A stretch of 64,000 bases of DNA from Asinibacterium sp. OR53 (GCF_000515315.1 NZ_KI911562.1:1508505-1572504), one strand, 5' to 3'. Positions 1 through 9,108 are shown, counted from the stretch's first letter. Made by a program: numbers and translations. Notes: generated by a model not told the origin, from the letters alone.

Positions 1-1019
1 CCGGACGGCGCTTCCTCAAAGCGCAATCGGGCAATGAGGCTTTGCGGCTGGTCTTGAAACACGAAAACATCGGCCTGATCATGCTCGATGTGCAGATGCC
101 TGATATGGATGGGTTTGAAGTGGCACGTATTCTCAAATCGAATGCAAAGACAAAAGATATCTCTATCATCTTTGTAACGGCTTTGAGCAGGGAAGAACAT
201 TTTATACTGAAAGGTTTTGAAGAAGGCGCTGTTGATTATCTATCCAAGCCACTCGATATTAACGTGGTAAGGGCTAAAGTGAATGTATTCGAACAACTGT
301 ATTTTCACCAGGTAGAATTAAAGTCTACTCTCTCGGAACTCAAGCGGATCAACAAACGACTGGAACAATTCGTTTACATCGTTTCCCATGATCTCAAGTC
401 GCCCCTGTCTTCCATGATGCTCCTGATGGAACTGATCAGGGAAGATGAACTGGTAATGGCCAATCCCGAGTTAAAAGAAAACATCGACCTGTTGCACGGC
501 GCATCCGGGCGCTTATCGAATATGATCGCTTCCTTGTTGGAACATTCACGTACCAGTCTGGCAAATCATGCAATCGAGGAAGTGAACACCAGCGAGTTGG
601 TGCGGGAAGTAGTGGCGCTCCTGTTCCCACCCGATCAGATGACCATTAACATACGGGAACCCTTGCCTGTAATCAATACCCATAAGATCGGCTTGCAACA
701 AGTATTCCAGAACCTGCTGAGCAACGCCATCAAATACAACGACAAAGAAAAAGGAATCATCGAGATAGGCGCGTCTGACAAAGGTCATTGGGTAGAATTC
801 TATGTCAAAGACAACGGACCGGGCATCGCTGATAACGACCAGGAACGGATCTTTAAATTATTTGAAACGACGGCACATCATTCTTCGCGCGACAGTAGCA
901 CAGGCATCGGATTGAATCTCCTGAAAGTATTGGTAGAAGAGCAGGGAGGAAAGATCTGGGTAGACTCGGTGAAAGACGAAGGCAGCACTTTTTATTTTGA
1001 ATGGGAAAAGAACCACTGA
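1..1019 (+). CDS. Hybrid response regulator / sensor histidine kinase, 5' end cut by the window
   Basis: The frame is open from the first bases, so the start lies upstream. The visible part begins inside a CheY-like receiver domain: LDVQMPDMDG holds the phospho-acceptor Asp, FVTALS the conserved Thr and YLSKPLD the conserved Lys. A short helical linker leads to a HisKA domain (H-box VSHDLKSPLSS) and a HATPase_c domain with N-box (NLLSNAIKYN), G1 (DNGPGIAD) and G2 (TGIGLNLLK) motifs. This receiver-first order is common in cytoplasmic kinases that receive phosphate from, or compete with, another kinase. No membrane segment is visible in this part. The partner is unknown. It converges on the ABC ATPase gene with one base between the stop codons. 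Confidence 0.9.
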   Translation, partial: GRRFLKAQSGNEALRLVLKHENIGLIMLDVQMPDMDGFEVARILKSNAKTKDISIIFVTALSREEHFILKGFEEGAVDYLSKPLDINVVRAKVNVFEQLYFHQVELKSTLSELKRINKRLEQFVYIVSHDLKSPLSSMMLLMELIREDELVMANPELKENIDLLHGASGRLSNMIASLLEHSRTSLANHAIEEVNTSELVREVVALLFPPDQMTINIREPLPVINTHKIGLQQVFQNLLSNAIKYNDKEKGIIEIGASDKGHWVEFYVKDNGPGIADNDQERIFKLFETTAHHSSRDSSTGIGLNLLKVLVEEQGGKIWVDSVKDEGSTFYFEWEKNH

Positions 1020-1020
1020 T

Positions 1021-1632
1021 CTACTTGTAATCAGACATCTGCAACCGCTCATTACAAAAATCATATTCCAGCGGATCGTTACTGCTTACAATAACGAGTT
1101 TGTTACCGGCATATTCGCCTATCAGCCTGTGATATAATGCATAGCCGGCCTTGTCGAGATTGGTACAAGGCTCGTCGAGCAACAGCAGCGGAACATCGGA
1201 AAAAAAAGCCTGCGCCAGTTTGATACGTTGTTTCATGCCGCTGCTGTAATAGCGGATCTGTTTGTGTGCCGCGTGTGGTAATTCCACTTTGTCCAGTATC
1301 GTTGCTGCATCCAATGCCATGGGTTTGAAAGACGCATGAAAAGAAAGAAATTCCAGCGCCGTCATTTCTTCTATCAATTCCAGGTAGGGTGCTGCCATGG
1401 CCAGTTGCTGGTAGATGGTATCACCGGCTATGTTTTTGTTCTGCTGTGTATAAACGCAGTCGCCGGTGCTGAGGGTAATACTTCCGGCAATGGATTGGAG
1501 CAAGGTACTCTTACCGCTTCCGTTAGCGCCGGTAATCGCATACGCACTACCGGTCTCTAACCGGTAGTTGACGCCACGAAATATCCAATCCCGGTTAAAC
1601 CTTTTTCCAGCATTGGATAATTCAATGATCAT
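1021..1632 (-). CDS. ABC transporter ATP-binding protein
   Basis: A 203-residue ATPase subunit. Walker A is GANGSGKST near residue 38, the signature motif is SSGMKQR, and Walker B is LLLLDEPCTNLD. The H-loop position, normally a His after the D-loop, reads VIVSSNDP, so Asn seems to replace His; this may be a family trait. The start at 1632 (MIIELSNAG) is preferred over an ATG at 1677, which would lie inside lpxA. The gene follows lpxA with a 25-bp gap, so the two are probably co-transcribed. No permease gene is visible next to it; the transported substrate is unknown. The domain is short, like CcmA-type or other single-domain ATPases. Confidence 0.85.
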   Translation of the reverse strand: MIIELSNAGKRFNRDWIFRGVNYRLETGSAYAITGANGSGKSTLLQSIAGSITLSTGDCVYTQQNKNIAGDTIYQQLAMAAPYLELIEEMTALEFLSFHASFKPMALDAATILDKVELPHAAHKQIRYYSSGMKQRIKLAQAFFSDVPLLLLDEPCTNLDKAGYALYHRLIGEYAGNKLVIVSSNDPLEYDFCNERLQMSDYK

Positions 1633-1657
1633 ATCTGTATTTGCTAGTTTTCTAACG

Positions 1658-2455
1658 TTAGTCTTCGTCGCTACCACCTTTTACATAACGTTTGATGATA
1701 CCTCTTCCGCTTTCCCGGATAAACGTTACGATCTCGTCGCGCTCATCGCTGGCTGTCACTTCTTCTTCAATGAATTCGAGCGCCTGTGTGGTATTGAAAC
1801 CTTTGTTGAAAATAATGCGGTAGATATCCAGTATATGGTTGATGCGTTCCAGTTCAAAGCCGCGGCGCTTGAGGCCTACGCTGTTCACACCACCATAACT
1901 GAGCGGGGTGCGTACAGCTTTGATATAAGGAGGTACGTCTTTACTAACAAGACTACCACCGGCAATATAAGCGTGCTGACCAATATTTACGAACTGGTGA
2001 ACCGCACTCACACCGGCAATCCACGCCCAGTCGCCCATCACCACGTGGCCGGCGAGTTGAACGCTGTTGCTGAGTATACAGTTGTCGCCAATGATGCAGT
2101 CGTGCGCAATATGGCTGTAGGCCATGATAAGGCAATTGCTGCCTACCCTGGTTTTCCAGCGGTCGGTAGTACCGCGGTTGATGGTCACGAATTCGCGTAT
2201 GGTAGTATTGTCGCCTACCTCGGCCGTTGTTTTTTCACCACTGAATTTCAGGTCCTGCGGAATACCGCCGATCACAGCGCCGGGAAAAATACGGGAGTTC
2301 TTTCCAATCCTCGACCCATCCATGATGGTAACATTGCTTCCAATCCAGGTGCCTTCTCCGATCTGCACATCACCATGTATCACAGTGAAAGGATCTATTT
2401 TCACATTAGGAGCGATCTTGGCATTAGGGTCGATGTAAGTATAAGGATGCGTCAT
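1658..2455 (-). CDS. lpxA: Acyl-ACP--UDP-N-acetylglucosamine O-acyltransferase LpxA
   Basis: LpxA transfers a 3-hydroxyacyl chain from acyl-ACP to the 3-OH of UDP-GlcNAc, the first step of lipid A synthesis in the cytoplasm. The 265-residue protein has the usual length. Residues 8-180 are left-handed beta-helix hexapeptide repeats (I-G-x-x-x-x pattern). The catalytic His is in SHIAHDC (H118 by alignment with E. coli H125). The C-terminal third is the helical domain ending in FIRESGRG. It is followed by the ABC ATPase gene and preceded by lpxC-fabZ with a 52-bp gap; the three lpx genes form one leftward operon. Confidence 0.97.
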   Translation of the reverse strand: MTHPYTYIDPNAKIAPNVKIDPFTVIHGDVQIGEGTWIGSNVTIMDGSRIGKNSRIFPGAVIGGIPQDLKFSGEKTTAEVGDNTTIREFVTINRGTTDRWKTRVGSNCLIMAYSHIAHDCIIGDNCILSNSVQLAGHVVMGDWAWIAGVSAVHQFVNIGQHAYIAGGSLVSKDVPPYIKAVRTPLSYGGVNSVGLKRRGFELERINHILDIYRIIFNKGFNTTQALEFIEEEVTASDERDEIVTFIRESGRGIIKRYVKGGSDED

Positions 2456-2507
2456 TATTGTTGCTTCTTGTTTTGGGCAGGGCAGATTTAAAAATTTGAT
2501 AAAACCA

Positions 2508-3914
2508 TTAAGGGCGTTTCACTACCTGTGCCACCAGGTCGGCTTCCGTAGCTACCTTACCTCCCACATACACAGTTCCCCTCATTTCACAAATACCTCT
2601 GCGGATGGGGCCTGCAAATTCCATTTTCAATACCATGGTATCACCTGGTCTTACCATCTGCTTGAATTTGCAATTGTCTATTTTCAGGAAATAAGTATCG
2701 TATTGTCCTTCCGGCATGGAATTGATACAGAGGATGCCACCGGTTTGCGCCAGCGCTTCTATCTGCAATACACCCGGCATAACAGGGTTGCCGGGAAAAT
2801 GTCCGGGGAAAAACCATTCATTGAACGTAACATTCTTCACACCCACTATATAAGTATCGGTAAGTTCAATGATTTTATCAACGAGCAGGAAAGGGTGTCG
2901 GTGCGGTAAGGTTTTCTCGATCTTTTCCAGCGTAAAAACAGGCGGCATGGTATGATCGTACACCGGCACATTCTTAACGTGCTTATTCTTTTTGATGTAT
3001 TGTTTGATCTTTTTCGCAAACTCCACGTTGGTACTATGGCCGGGCCTGTTCGCAATGATCCGCGCTTTGATGGGATAACCGATCAGTGCCAGATCACCTA
3101 CTACGTCGAGCAGCTTGTGACGGGCAGGTTCATTGGGGAAACGCAGCTCCAGGTTATTGAGATAACCTTCACTCTTCACCTCTATCTTATCGCGCTTGAA
3201 CACTTTGGCCAGCCGGCCCATTTCTTCATCAGTCACCGGCTTGTCTACCACCACAATGGCGTTGTTGATATCACCGCCTTTGATGAGGTCGTTATCGAGC
3301 AACATTTCCAGCTCATGCAGGAAACAAAAAGTGCGGCAGGGCGCTATTTCTGTTTTGAAATCTTTGATGGTTTTCAGTCCGGCATGTTGGGTACCTAACA
3401 CCGGGCTGTTGAAATCGATGAGTGTGGTTATCTGGTAGTCGATCGAAGGAAGGGCTACCATTTCAACGCGCTTGGCTTCATCGTAATGATAAATATTCTC
3501 ATCGAGACTGTACCATGCTTTGGTGGCTTCCTGTTCTACCACCCCTGTTTCGGCAATCAGTTCTATAAAAGGACCGGAGCTGCCATCCATGATGGGGATC
3601 TCGGGGCCGTTGAGTTCAATCAAAGTATTGTCGATACCCATACCTACCAGGGCGGCCAGTACATGCTCCACAGTGCTCACTTTGGCATCGCCCACTTGTA
3701 AAGTGGTACCGCGGCTGGTATCGGTTACCAGGTCGCAATCGGCTTTGATGATGGGTTGGTTGGGAAGATCGATACGCTGGAACTGGATACCAAAGCCGGG
3801 ATTGGCTGGTTTGAGGGTCATATCAACGGTAATTCCGGTATGTAATCCGGTACCACTGATATTGATAGAGCTATTAAGGGTATGTTGCTTATCCGGGTTG
3901 AAATGATTATCCAT
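2508..3914 (-). CDS. lpxC/fabZ: Bifunctional UDP-3-O-acyl-GlcNAc deacetylase / 3-hydroxyacyl-ACP dehydratase (LpxC-FabZ fusion)
   Basis: One 468-residue chain carries two enzymes. Residues 1-310 are LpxC, the zinc deacetylase that commits UDP-acyl-GlcNAc to lipid A: SGTGLHTG, zinc ligands H84 (TVEHVLAAL), H266 and D270 (HKLLDVVGD), and catalytic H293 (RPGHSTN). Residues 325-468 are FabZ: LPHRHPFLLVD, catalytic H372 in GHFPGNPVMPG and E386. The fusion is known from Bacteroidota; it joins the enzymes that compete for 3-hydroxyacyl-ACP. The start ATG at 3914 is chosen because a TATTTTTG promoter element ends six bases upstream, which suggests a leaderless mRNA; an in-frame TTG three codons earlier lies inside that element. 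Confidence 0.96.
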   Translation of the reverse strand: MDNHFNPDKQHTLNSSINISGTGLHTGITVDMTLKPANPGFGIQFQRIDLPNQPIIKADCDLVTDTSRGTTLQVGDAKVSTVEHVLAALVGMGIDNTLIELNGPEIPIMDGSSGPFIELIAETGVVEQEATKAWYSLDENIYHYDEAKRVEMVALPSIDYQITTLIDFNSPVLGTQHAGLKTIKDFKTEIAPCRTFCFLHELEMLLDNDLIKGGDINNAIVVVDKPVTDEEMGRLAKVFKRDKIEVKSEGYLNNLELRFPNEPARHKLLDVVGDLALIGYPIKARIIANRPGHSTNVEFAKKIKQYIKKNKHVKNVPVYDHTMPPVFTLEKIEKTLPHRHPFLLVDKIIELTDTYIVGVKNVTFNEWFFPGHFPGNPVMPGVLQIEALAQTGGILCINSMPEGQYDTYFLKIDNCKFKQMVRPGDTMVLKMEFAGPIRRGICEMRGTVYVGGKVATEADLVAQVVKRP

Positions 3915-3920
3915 AGTCCG

Positions 3921-3928
3921 CAAAAATA
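3921..3928 (-). promoter_or_regulatory. Candidate -7 promoter element of lpxC-fabZ
   Basis: On the minus strand the sequence reads TATTTTTG, an exact match to the Bacteroidota TAnnTTTG element, followed by CGGACT and the ATG. This would put the transcription start at or next to the first codon. No clear TTTG is seen 19-21 bases upstream. Confidence 0.5.
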
Positions 3929-3953
3929 GTACTTCATAAGCGTTTAATGCACC

Positions 3954-5009
3954 TTAAGGCACATTAACACGTTCAGCGAGCAACTGTTGTACCAGTTTTT
4001 CGAGTTCTTTTACCCTTTTTTCCAGTTGGGGGAGGTTACGGCTGATGGCCTGGCTGCGGATGGTACTGGCGTATTCATAGGCAGGGGTGCCGGTAACAGC
4101 GGTATTGGGTTCTTTGATCGATTTGGTTACCCCGCTTTGTCCGTTGATGCGCGCGCCATCGGCAATGTTCAGGTGGCCTGCGATGCCTGACTGGCCGCCC
4201 ATCATCACATTCTTACCCAGCTTGGTGCTGCCGCTCACGCCTGACTGCGCTGCAATAACCGTGTTATTGCCTACTTCCACATTGTGTGCTATCTGTATGA
4301 GGTTATCCAGTTTAGCACCCGAGCGGATGATGGTAGAACCCATGGTAGCCCTGTCGATCGTAGCATTGGCGCCGATTTCCACGCAGTCTTCCACTACTAC
4401 ATTGCCTATCTGCGGTACTTTTTTAAAGCTGCCATCTTCCTGTGGCGCAAAACCGAATCCATCGCTTCCGATGATGGTTCCTGCATGGATGGTAACGTTA
4501 CTACCTATAACGCAATCATGGTAAATCTTTACGCCTGCATGCAGCATGCAATTGTCGCCTACCTGTACGTTGTTGCCCAATACCACACCCGGGAGGAGTT
4601 TTACATTGTTACCAATGTGTACGTTCTCACCAATATGCACAAAAGCGGCTACGAATATATTGTCGCCCATTTTGGCGGAAGGAGCAATATAACTGGGCTG
4701 CTGGATACCGGTCAATTGCTGGGTCATCAGCTCCTGGTATTTGGCCAGCAGGGTGGCGAAAGCGGAATAAGCATCGGGAACGCGGATCAGGGTAGCATTC
4801 ACCGCCTGCTTCAGTTCCAGCGATTCATTGACGATCACAATAGATGCCTGTGTCTGGTATAGGTATTCTTCGTATTTAGGGTTGGCAAGGAAGGAAAGCT
4901 GGCCGTTGCGGGCCTCTTCTATTTTTCCGAAACTACCCACCTGGGCATCGGCATTACCCTCCAGTTTGCCATTGATTATCAATGCTATTTGTGCGGCGGT
5001 AAACTGCAT
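3954..5009 (-). CDS. lpxD: UDP-3-O-(3-hydroxyacyl)glucosamine N-acyltransferase LpxD
   Basis: LpxD adds the second 3-hydroxyacyl chain, to the 2-amino group, in lipid A synthesis. The 351 residues match the family length. Residues 1-100 form the uridine-binding N-terminal domain (QLSFLANPKYEEYL); residues 105-310 are hexapeptide repeats; the C-terminal helix ends LEKLVQQLLAE. The catalytic His is H242 in IQIAHNVEVG (E. coli H239). The gene sits directly upstream of lpxC-fabZ with a 39-bp gap, so lipid A genes run lpxD, lpxC-fabZ, lpxA. Confidence 0.97.
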   Translation of the reverse strand: MQFTAAQIALIINGKLEGNADAQVGSFGKIEEARNGQLSFLANPKYEEYLYQTQASIVIVNESLELKQAVNATLIRVPDAYSAFATLLAKYQELMTQQLTGIQQPSYIAPSAKMGDNIFVAAFVHIGENVHIGNNVKLLPGVVLGNNVQVGDNCMLHAGVKIYHDCVIGSNVTIHAGTIIGSDGFGFAPQEDGSFKKVPQIGNVVVEDCVEIGANATIDRATMGSTIIRSGAKLDNLIQIAHNVEVGNNTVIAAQSGVSGSTKLGKNVMMGGQSGIAGHLNIADGARINGQSGVTKSIKEPNTAVTGTPAYEYASTIRSQAISRNLPQLEKRVKELEKLVQQLLAERVNVP

Positions 5010-5048
5010 ATCGAGATAGGGTTTATGGATTCAGCGGCAAGATTCGTG

Positions 5049-6263
5049 CTATCTGAACAGGCAAATGTAATTTTTTTTGACCGGGGCGGAAAGATTTTGA
5101 TGGATGAGTGCATTATCTATCTCCGAAATATCCCGTACCGATCCATCCTTGAACAATATGTTTATTTTTTCGTCGATGGTCTTGTAAAGCGTATTAGTGG
5201 CTTCGCCGGTAAAACAGAGATAACTGCTTTCTTCGGCACTGATATGGAAGCGTTTGCTTACCTGATCCAGCTGGCTGGCAATATAAGCAGGTTCAAAAGG
5301 AGCGGTCTGTATCCTGGTCTTATACAGTTGCCGGTTCAGCATGCCGTGGCAGAGTAATGACAACACCTTATCGGGATGGAGGCTCCATCGTTTGATGGCG
5401 TGCATGATGTCGTGATCGTCGAGCGAGCAGAATTTGTCCAGCGCCGCTGCATTCATCACCCCATTGAATTCACCCAGGAAAAAGTCAACAGCCGATTGGG
5501 TATAGAGGGCATCATCTCCCGGCCGGTAAATGGCCCGCACCCTTTCCAATATCTTCACCAGCATTTTTTCGGCAGCCAGCACGGTTTTGTGCAGGTACAC
5601 CTGCCAGTACATCTGCCGGCGGGCCACCAGGAATTTCTCAACACTGTAAATGCCTTTTTCTTCGATCATCAGCTGACCATTGTGCACCACCAGCATTTTT
5701 AAAATGCGATCATAACCAATCACCCCTTCACTCACACCGGAATAAAAACTGTCGCGCGTGAGGTAATCCATGCGATCTACATCGAGTTGTCCGCTGATGA
5801 GCTGGTGCAGGAAAGGTTTATGGTATTGATCGGTAAAGATCTGTATGGCCAGGCTCAGCTCACCGTTGAATGTTTCATTCAGCGTATGCATGATCTGTAA
5901 GGAAAGCTGCTCGTGGTGCACATCGGGCACCAACACCTGTTCCAGGGCATGTGAATAGGGACCATGTCCCACATCGTGGAGCAGGATGGCTGCTTTTACA
6001 GCCACTTCTTCTTCCGGGCTGATATCCACTCCCTTGCTTTTGAGCTCGATCACTGCATTGTTCATGAGGTGATAAGCGCCCAGCGAGTGATGCAGGCGGG
6101 TATGCACGGCCCCGGGGTACACCAGTTGGGCCATGGCCATTTGTTTGATGCGCCGCAGGCGCTGGTAAAAAGGATGTGAAATGATAGAAAAGATCAATGG
6201 GTGATTGATGGTAATAAAACCATATACCGGGTCGTTGATGATCTTCCGCTGGATAGCCGCCAT
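5049..6263 (-). CDS. HD-domain phosphohydrolase (dGTPase-like)
   Basis: A 404-residue metal-dependent phosphohydrolase. The HD signature is spread as H in LHHSLGAYH, HD in LLHDVGHGPYSH and D in LDVDRMDYLTRDS; these are the usual H...HD...D ligands. The N-terminal PFYQRLRRIKQ and TRLHHSLG motifs match the SAMHD1/dGTPase-like group found next to lpxD in Bacteroidota. The substrate cannot be read from sequence; a dNTP or other nucleotide is likely. The start at 6263 is chosen because it begins the conserved RKIINDPVYGF segment and has a TACTTTTG element 41 bp upstream. It probably leads the lpx operon and is divergent from porX. Confidence 0.9.
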   Translation of the reverse strand: MAAIQRKIINDPVYGFITINHPLIFSIISHPFYQRLRRIKQMAMAQLVYPGAVHTRLHHSLGAYHLMNNAVIELKSKGVDISPEEEVAVKAAILLHDVGHGPYSHALEQVLVPDVHHEQLSLQIMHTLNETFNGELSLAIQIFTDQYHKPFLHQLISGQLDVDRMDYLTRDSFYSGVSEGVIGYDRILKMLVVHNGQLMIEEKGIYSVEKFLVARRQMYWQVYLHKTVLAAEKMLVKILERVRAIYRPGDDALYTQSAVDFFLGEFNGVMNAAALDKFCSLDDHDIMHAIKRWSLHPDKVLSLLCHGMLNRQLYKTRIQTAPFEPAYIASQLDQVSKRFHISAEESSYLCFTGEATNTLYKTIDEKINILFKDGSVRDISEIDNALIHQNLSAPVKKNYICLFR

Positions 6264-6303
6264 GCCTGTTGTTGAATTGTTAAATCCTGGCAGATGCCAG
6301 AAG

Positions 6304-6311
6304 CAAAAGTA
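6304..6311 (-). promoter_or_regulatory. Candidate -7 promoter element for the HD hydrolase / lpx operon
   Basis: The minus strand reads TACTTTTG, an exact TAnnTTTG match, in the 120-bp divergent region between the HD gene and porX. The transcription start would lie near 6297, giving a leader of about 34 bases. Confidence 0.5.
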
Positions 6312-6383
6312 CAAAGAGAACCCCGATCGGGCAGAATTGAAATAGATTTACAGACAGTTTTCGCATTAAAATCCCAATTCCCT

Positions 6384-7943
6384 ATGCCTATCGCCAAAAT
6401 TTTATGGATAGACGATGAAATCGAGAGCCTTCAGTCCCAGAAAATGTTCCTGGAACACAAAGGCTATGAAGTGCAAACCCTTACCAATGGGTTCGATGGC
6501 ATCGAATATGTAAAAGACAATTTAGTAGATGTTGTGCTACTGGATGAAACCATGCCTGGTATCTCCGGATTGGAAACTTTATCAGGTATCAAAGAAGTGA
6601 ATATGGGCATTCCCGTAGTGCTCATTACCAAGAATGAAACGGAGAACCTGATGGATGAAGCCATTGGCAGCCAGATCAGCGATTACCTGATCAAGCCGGT
6701 GAACCCCAACCAGGTATTGCTGAGTCTGAAAAAAATCATCGACAACAAAAGACTGGTGGCCGAAAAAACGACCACTGCATACCAGCAACAATTCCGTGAA
6801 TTATTCATGGCATTGAATGATGATCCGGATTACAACGGCTGGATGGACATTTATAAAAAACTCGTGTACTGGGAGCTGGAAATGGAAAAGAGTGATAGTC
6901 CCGAAATGCGCGAAATACTGCAATCGCAGAAACAGGAAGCCAATGCCGCGTTCTTCAAATACGTGAGCAAGCATTACAGTTCCTGGGTAGACCCCAAAGC
7001 CACTTCGGCGCCCATCATGAGCAACCAGTTGTTCCGTTTCAAAGTGTTGCCGCACCTGGAAAAAGGGAAGCCTGTGTTTTTCATCCTCATCGATAACCTG
7101 CGTTTCGATCAGTGGAAAGCCATCCAACCCATTTTTGCAGAGAGCTTCCGCATTTTAGAAGAAGAAACTTTTTATTCCATTCTGCCCACTGCCACACAAT
7201 ATTGCCGCAATGCCATTTTCGCCGGACTCATGCCGGTAGAAATTGAAAAACTGTTTTCAGAACAATGGCGCAATGATGATGATGAAGGAGGCAAGAACCT
7301 GTTCGAAGAAGAATTCTTCCGTGCCCAGTTGAAGCGGATGAAGCGAGAAGACATCCGCTTCAGTTACCACAAAATTTTGCATCACCAGGATGGGCAACAA
7401 TTGGTGAACAACATGCACAACCTGCTCGAAAACGATCTCAACATCATCGTATATAATTTCGTAGACATGCTGAGCCATGCGCGTACGGAGATGGAAGTGC
7501 TGAAAGAGTTGGCCAGCGATGAAGCCAGCTACCGGAGCATTACGCGCAGCTGGTTTGAACACAGCCCGCTGCACCAGGCGCTGAAAAAAGTAGCCGATAA
7601 AGATGTGAAGCTGGTGCTGGCCACCGACCATGGCAGTGTGCGCGTCAAAACACCGCATAAAGTGGTGGGAGATAAGCAGACCACTACCAACCTGCGTTAT
7701 AAGCACGGCCGTAACCTGGCTTTTGACGCCAAAGATGTACTCGCTTTCCGTGATCCGCGTGAAGCGGGACTGCCGGTCCCTACGGTGAATTCTTCTTTCA
7801 TTTTTGCGAGGGAGGATGGCTATCTCTGTTATCCCAATAATTACAACCATTATGTGAACTATTACCGCAATACTTTCCAGCATGGCGGGGTAAGCCTGGA
7901 GGAAATGATCGTTCCCATTGTAAAGATGGTGAGCAAGGGTTGA
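6384..7943 (+). CDS. porX: PorX, response regulator with PglZ domain controlling type IX secretion
   Basis: A 519-residue two-domain regulator. Residues 1-120 are a receiver: acidic pair D10-D11 (WIDDE), phospho-acceptor D54 (LLDETMPG), T82 (LITKNE) and K104 (YLIKPVNP). Residues 220-519 are a PglZ domain of the alkaline phosphatase superfamily: D237 in ILIDNLRFD, T271 in ILPTATQYC, and TDHGSVRV near the C terminus, the metal-binding positions. In Porphyromonas and Flavobacterium, PorX with the kinase PorY acts on type IX secretion genes. No porY or structural por/gld gene is in the window. The start at 6384 (MPIAKILWIDD) is where the receiver begins. Its place beside the lpx block is common in Bacteroidota. 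Confidence 0.95.
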   Translation: MPIAKILWIDDEIESLQSQKMFLEHKGYEVQTLTNGFDGIEYVKDNLVDVVLLDETMPGISGLETLSGIKEVNMGIPVVLITKNETENLMDEAIGSQISDYLIKPVNPNQVLLSLKKIIDNKRLVAEKTTTAYQQQFRELFMALNDDPDYNGWMDIYKKLVYWELEMEKSDSPEMREILQSQKQEANAAFFKYVSKHYSSWVDPKATSAPIMSNQLFRFKVLPHLEKGKPVFFILIDNLRFDQWKAIQPIFAESFRILEEETFYSILPTATQYCRNAIFAGLMPVEIEKLFSEQWRNDDDEGGKNLFEEEFFRAQLKRMKREDIRFSYHKILHHQDGQQLVNNMHNLLENDLNIIVYNFVDMLSHARTEMEVLKELASDEASYRSITRSWFEHSPLHQALKKVADKDVKLVLATDHGSVRVKTPHKVVGDKQTTTNLRYKHGRNLAFDAKDVLAFRDPREAGLPVPTVNSSFIFAREDGYLCYPNNYNHYVNYYRNTFQHGGVSLEEMIVPIVKMVSKG

Positions 7944-7994
7944 GAATGTGAATAACTACTGCCATCCGGCACCCGCCGTGGGTGGCAGTTTCGG

Positions 7995-8002
7995 TATATT
8001 TG
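7995..8002 (+). promoter_or_regulatory. Candidate -7 promoter element, leaderless type
   Basis: TATATTTG, an exact TAnnTTTG match, is followed by six bases and then the ATG at 8009. The transcription start would fall at the start codon. Confidence 0.45.
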
Positions 8003-8008
8003 CTTATT

Positions 8009-8278
8009 ATGAAGTATACGCAATCGACATTAACGAAACTGGAAGCCGTGTTGGGAGAGAGTGGTTATGTACTCCGTTATGAAAGGGGCACTTTTCAAAG
8101 CGGATGGTGTGTGCTGGAAGCGAAAAAAGTAGTGGTGCTGAACAAGTTTCTCAACGTGGAAGGGCGTATCAATACTTTATTGGAACTGATCCCGCAACTT
8201 CCCATCGATTTCGATAAATTGACCCTTGAGTCACAGAAGCTTTACGAAGAAGCGGTAAAGAAACTGGAAACCGCGTGA
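8009..8278 (+). CDS. Small protein of unknown function, coupled to the MBL hydrolase gene
   Basis: An 89-residue soluble protein with no signal peptide or membrane segment. It begins KYTQSTLTKLEAVLGES and continues with alternating strands (YVLRYERGTFQSGWCVLE, KVVVLNKFLN) and a charged C-terminal helix. I do not recognise a named domain, but the composition and coding-like codon use look like a real, conserved Bacteroidota protein. The stop TGA overlaps the GTG start of the next gene as GTGA, so translation of the two is probably coupled. The ATG at 8009 is preferred over a GTG at 7982 because the promoter element lies between them. Confidence 0.75.
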   Translation: MKYTQSTLTKLEAVLGESGYVLRYERGTFQSGWCVLEAKKVVVLNKFLNVEGRINTLLELIPQLPIDFDKLTLESQKLYEEAVKKLETA

Positions 8279-9054
8279 GTAGTCATGTACCACTGACGAT
8301 TACTTTTTTGGGAACAGGAACGAGTACGGGTGTGCCCATGATCGGATGTACCTGCGTCGTTTGCACCTCACCCGCCCCCCACGATAAACGCCTCCGGAGC
8401 AGCATACTGGTTCAATCACCCACTACAGCTATTGTGGTAGATACCACACCCGATTTTCGTTACCAGATGTTGCGCACGCATACCAACCACCTCGATGCAA
8501 TATTGTTCACGCATTCGCACAGGGATCATTTAGCGGGACTGGATGATGTACGGGCTTTCAATTTCTTTACCCGCAAAGCGATGGATATATATGCCAGTCC
8601 GCAAACCGCCGAAGCCATCTACCGCGATTTTTATTATGCTTTTGCCGATACCCGCTACCCGGGCGTGCCGGAACTGAACATGATCACCATCGAGGATACG
8701 CCTTTCACCATTGGGGATATTGAAGTCATTCCTATTGAAGTGATGCACCATAAAATGCCGGTGTATGGTTTCCGCTTTGGTCCCTTCACTTATATCACCG
8801 ATGCGAATAAGATAGCGCCTGCATCCAAAGAAAAGATCAAGGGCTCATCGGTATTGGTGTTGAACGCACTGCGCAAAGAAGCGCATATCTCGCATTTTAC
8901 GCTCGATGAAGCGGTGGGCCTCTCACAGGAACTAGGCGTGCCGCAGGCTTACTTCACGCACATCAGTCACCAGTTGGGTACACACGAAGCCGTTAACAAA
9001 GAATTGCCCCCGAATATACGCCTGGCTTATGACGGGCTGGAGCTGCATATCTAA
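8275..9054 (+). CDS. Metallo-beta-lactamase-fold hydrolase, PhnP-like
   Basis: A 259-residue hydrolase. FLGTGTSTGVP at the N terminus and the metal motif HSHRDHLAGLDD (HxHxDH), followed by ITDANK and FTHISHQLG, are typical of the phosphoribosyl cyclic phosphodiesterase (PhnP) / RNase Z-like branch. Cys residues in GCTCVVC near residue 25 occur in PhnP-type proteins and may bind another zinc ion. No phn genes are present, so the substrate is open: a cyclic phosphodiester is the best guess. The GTG start overlaps the stop of the preceding gene. Confidence 0.88.
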   Translation: MSSHVPLTITFLGTGTSTGVPMIGCTCVVCTSPAPHDKRLRSSILVQSPTTAIVVDTTPDFRYQMLRTHTNHLDAILFTHSHRDHLAGLDDVRAFNFFTRKAMDIYASPQTAEAIYRDFYYAFADTRYPGVPELNMITIEDTPFTIGDIEVIPIEVMHHKMPVYGFRFGPFTYITDANKIAPASKEKIKGSSVLVLNALRKEAHISHFTLDEAVGLSQELGVPQAYFTHISHQLGTHEAVNKELPPNIRLAYDGLELHI

Positions 9055-9108
9055 ATTGGGTATAAACACCTGATCGACATAGCGGCTGCATGCATTTGTT
9101 TTGTATGC

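Noticed and set aside
1..1019. A start at position 42
   Set aside because: The frame is open to the first bases and encodes receiver-domain sequence, so the gene is simply cut.
3954..3980. GCACCTTAAGGCAC palindrome as lpxD terminator
   Set aside because: Stem is short, overlaps the stop codon and has no T tail.
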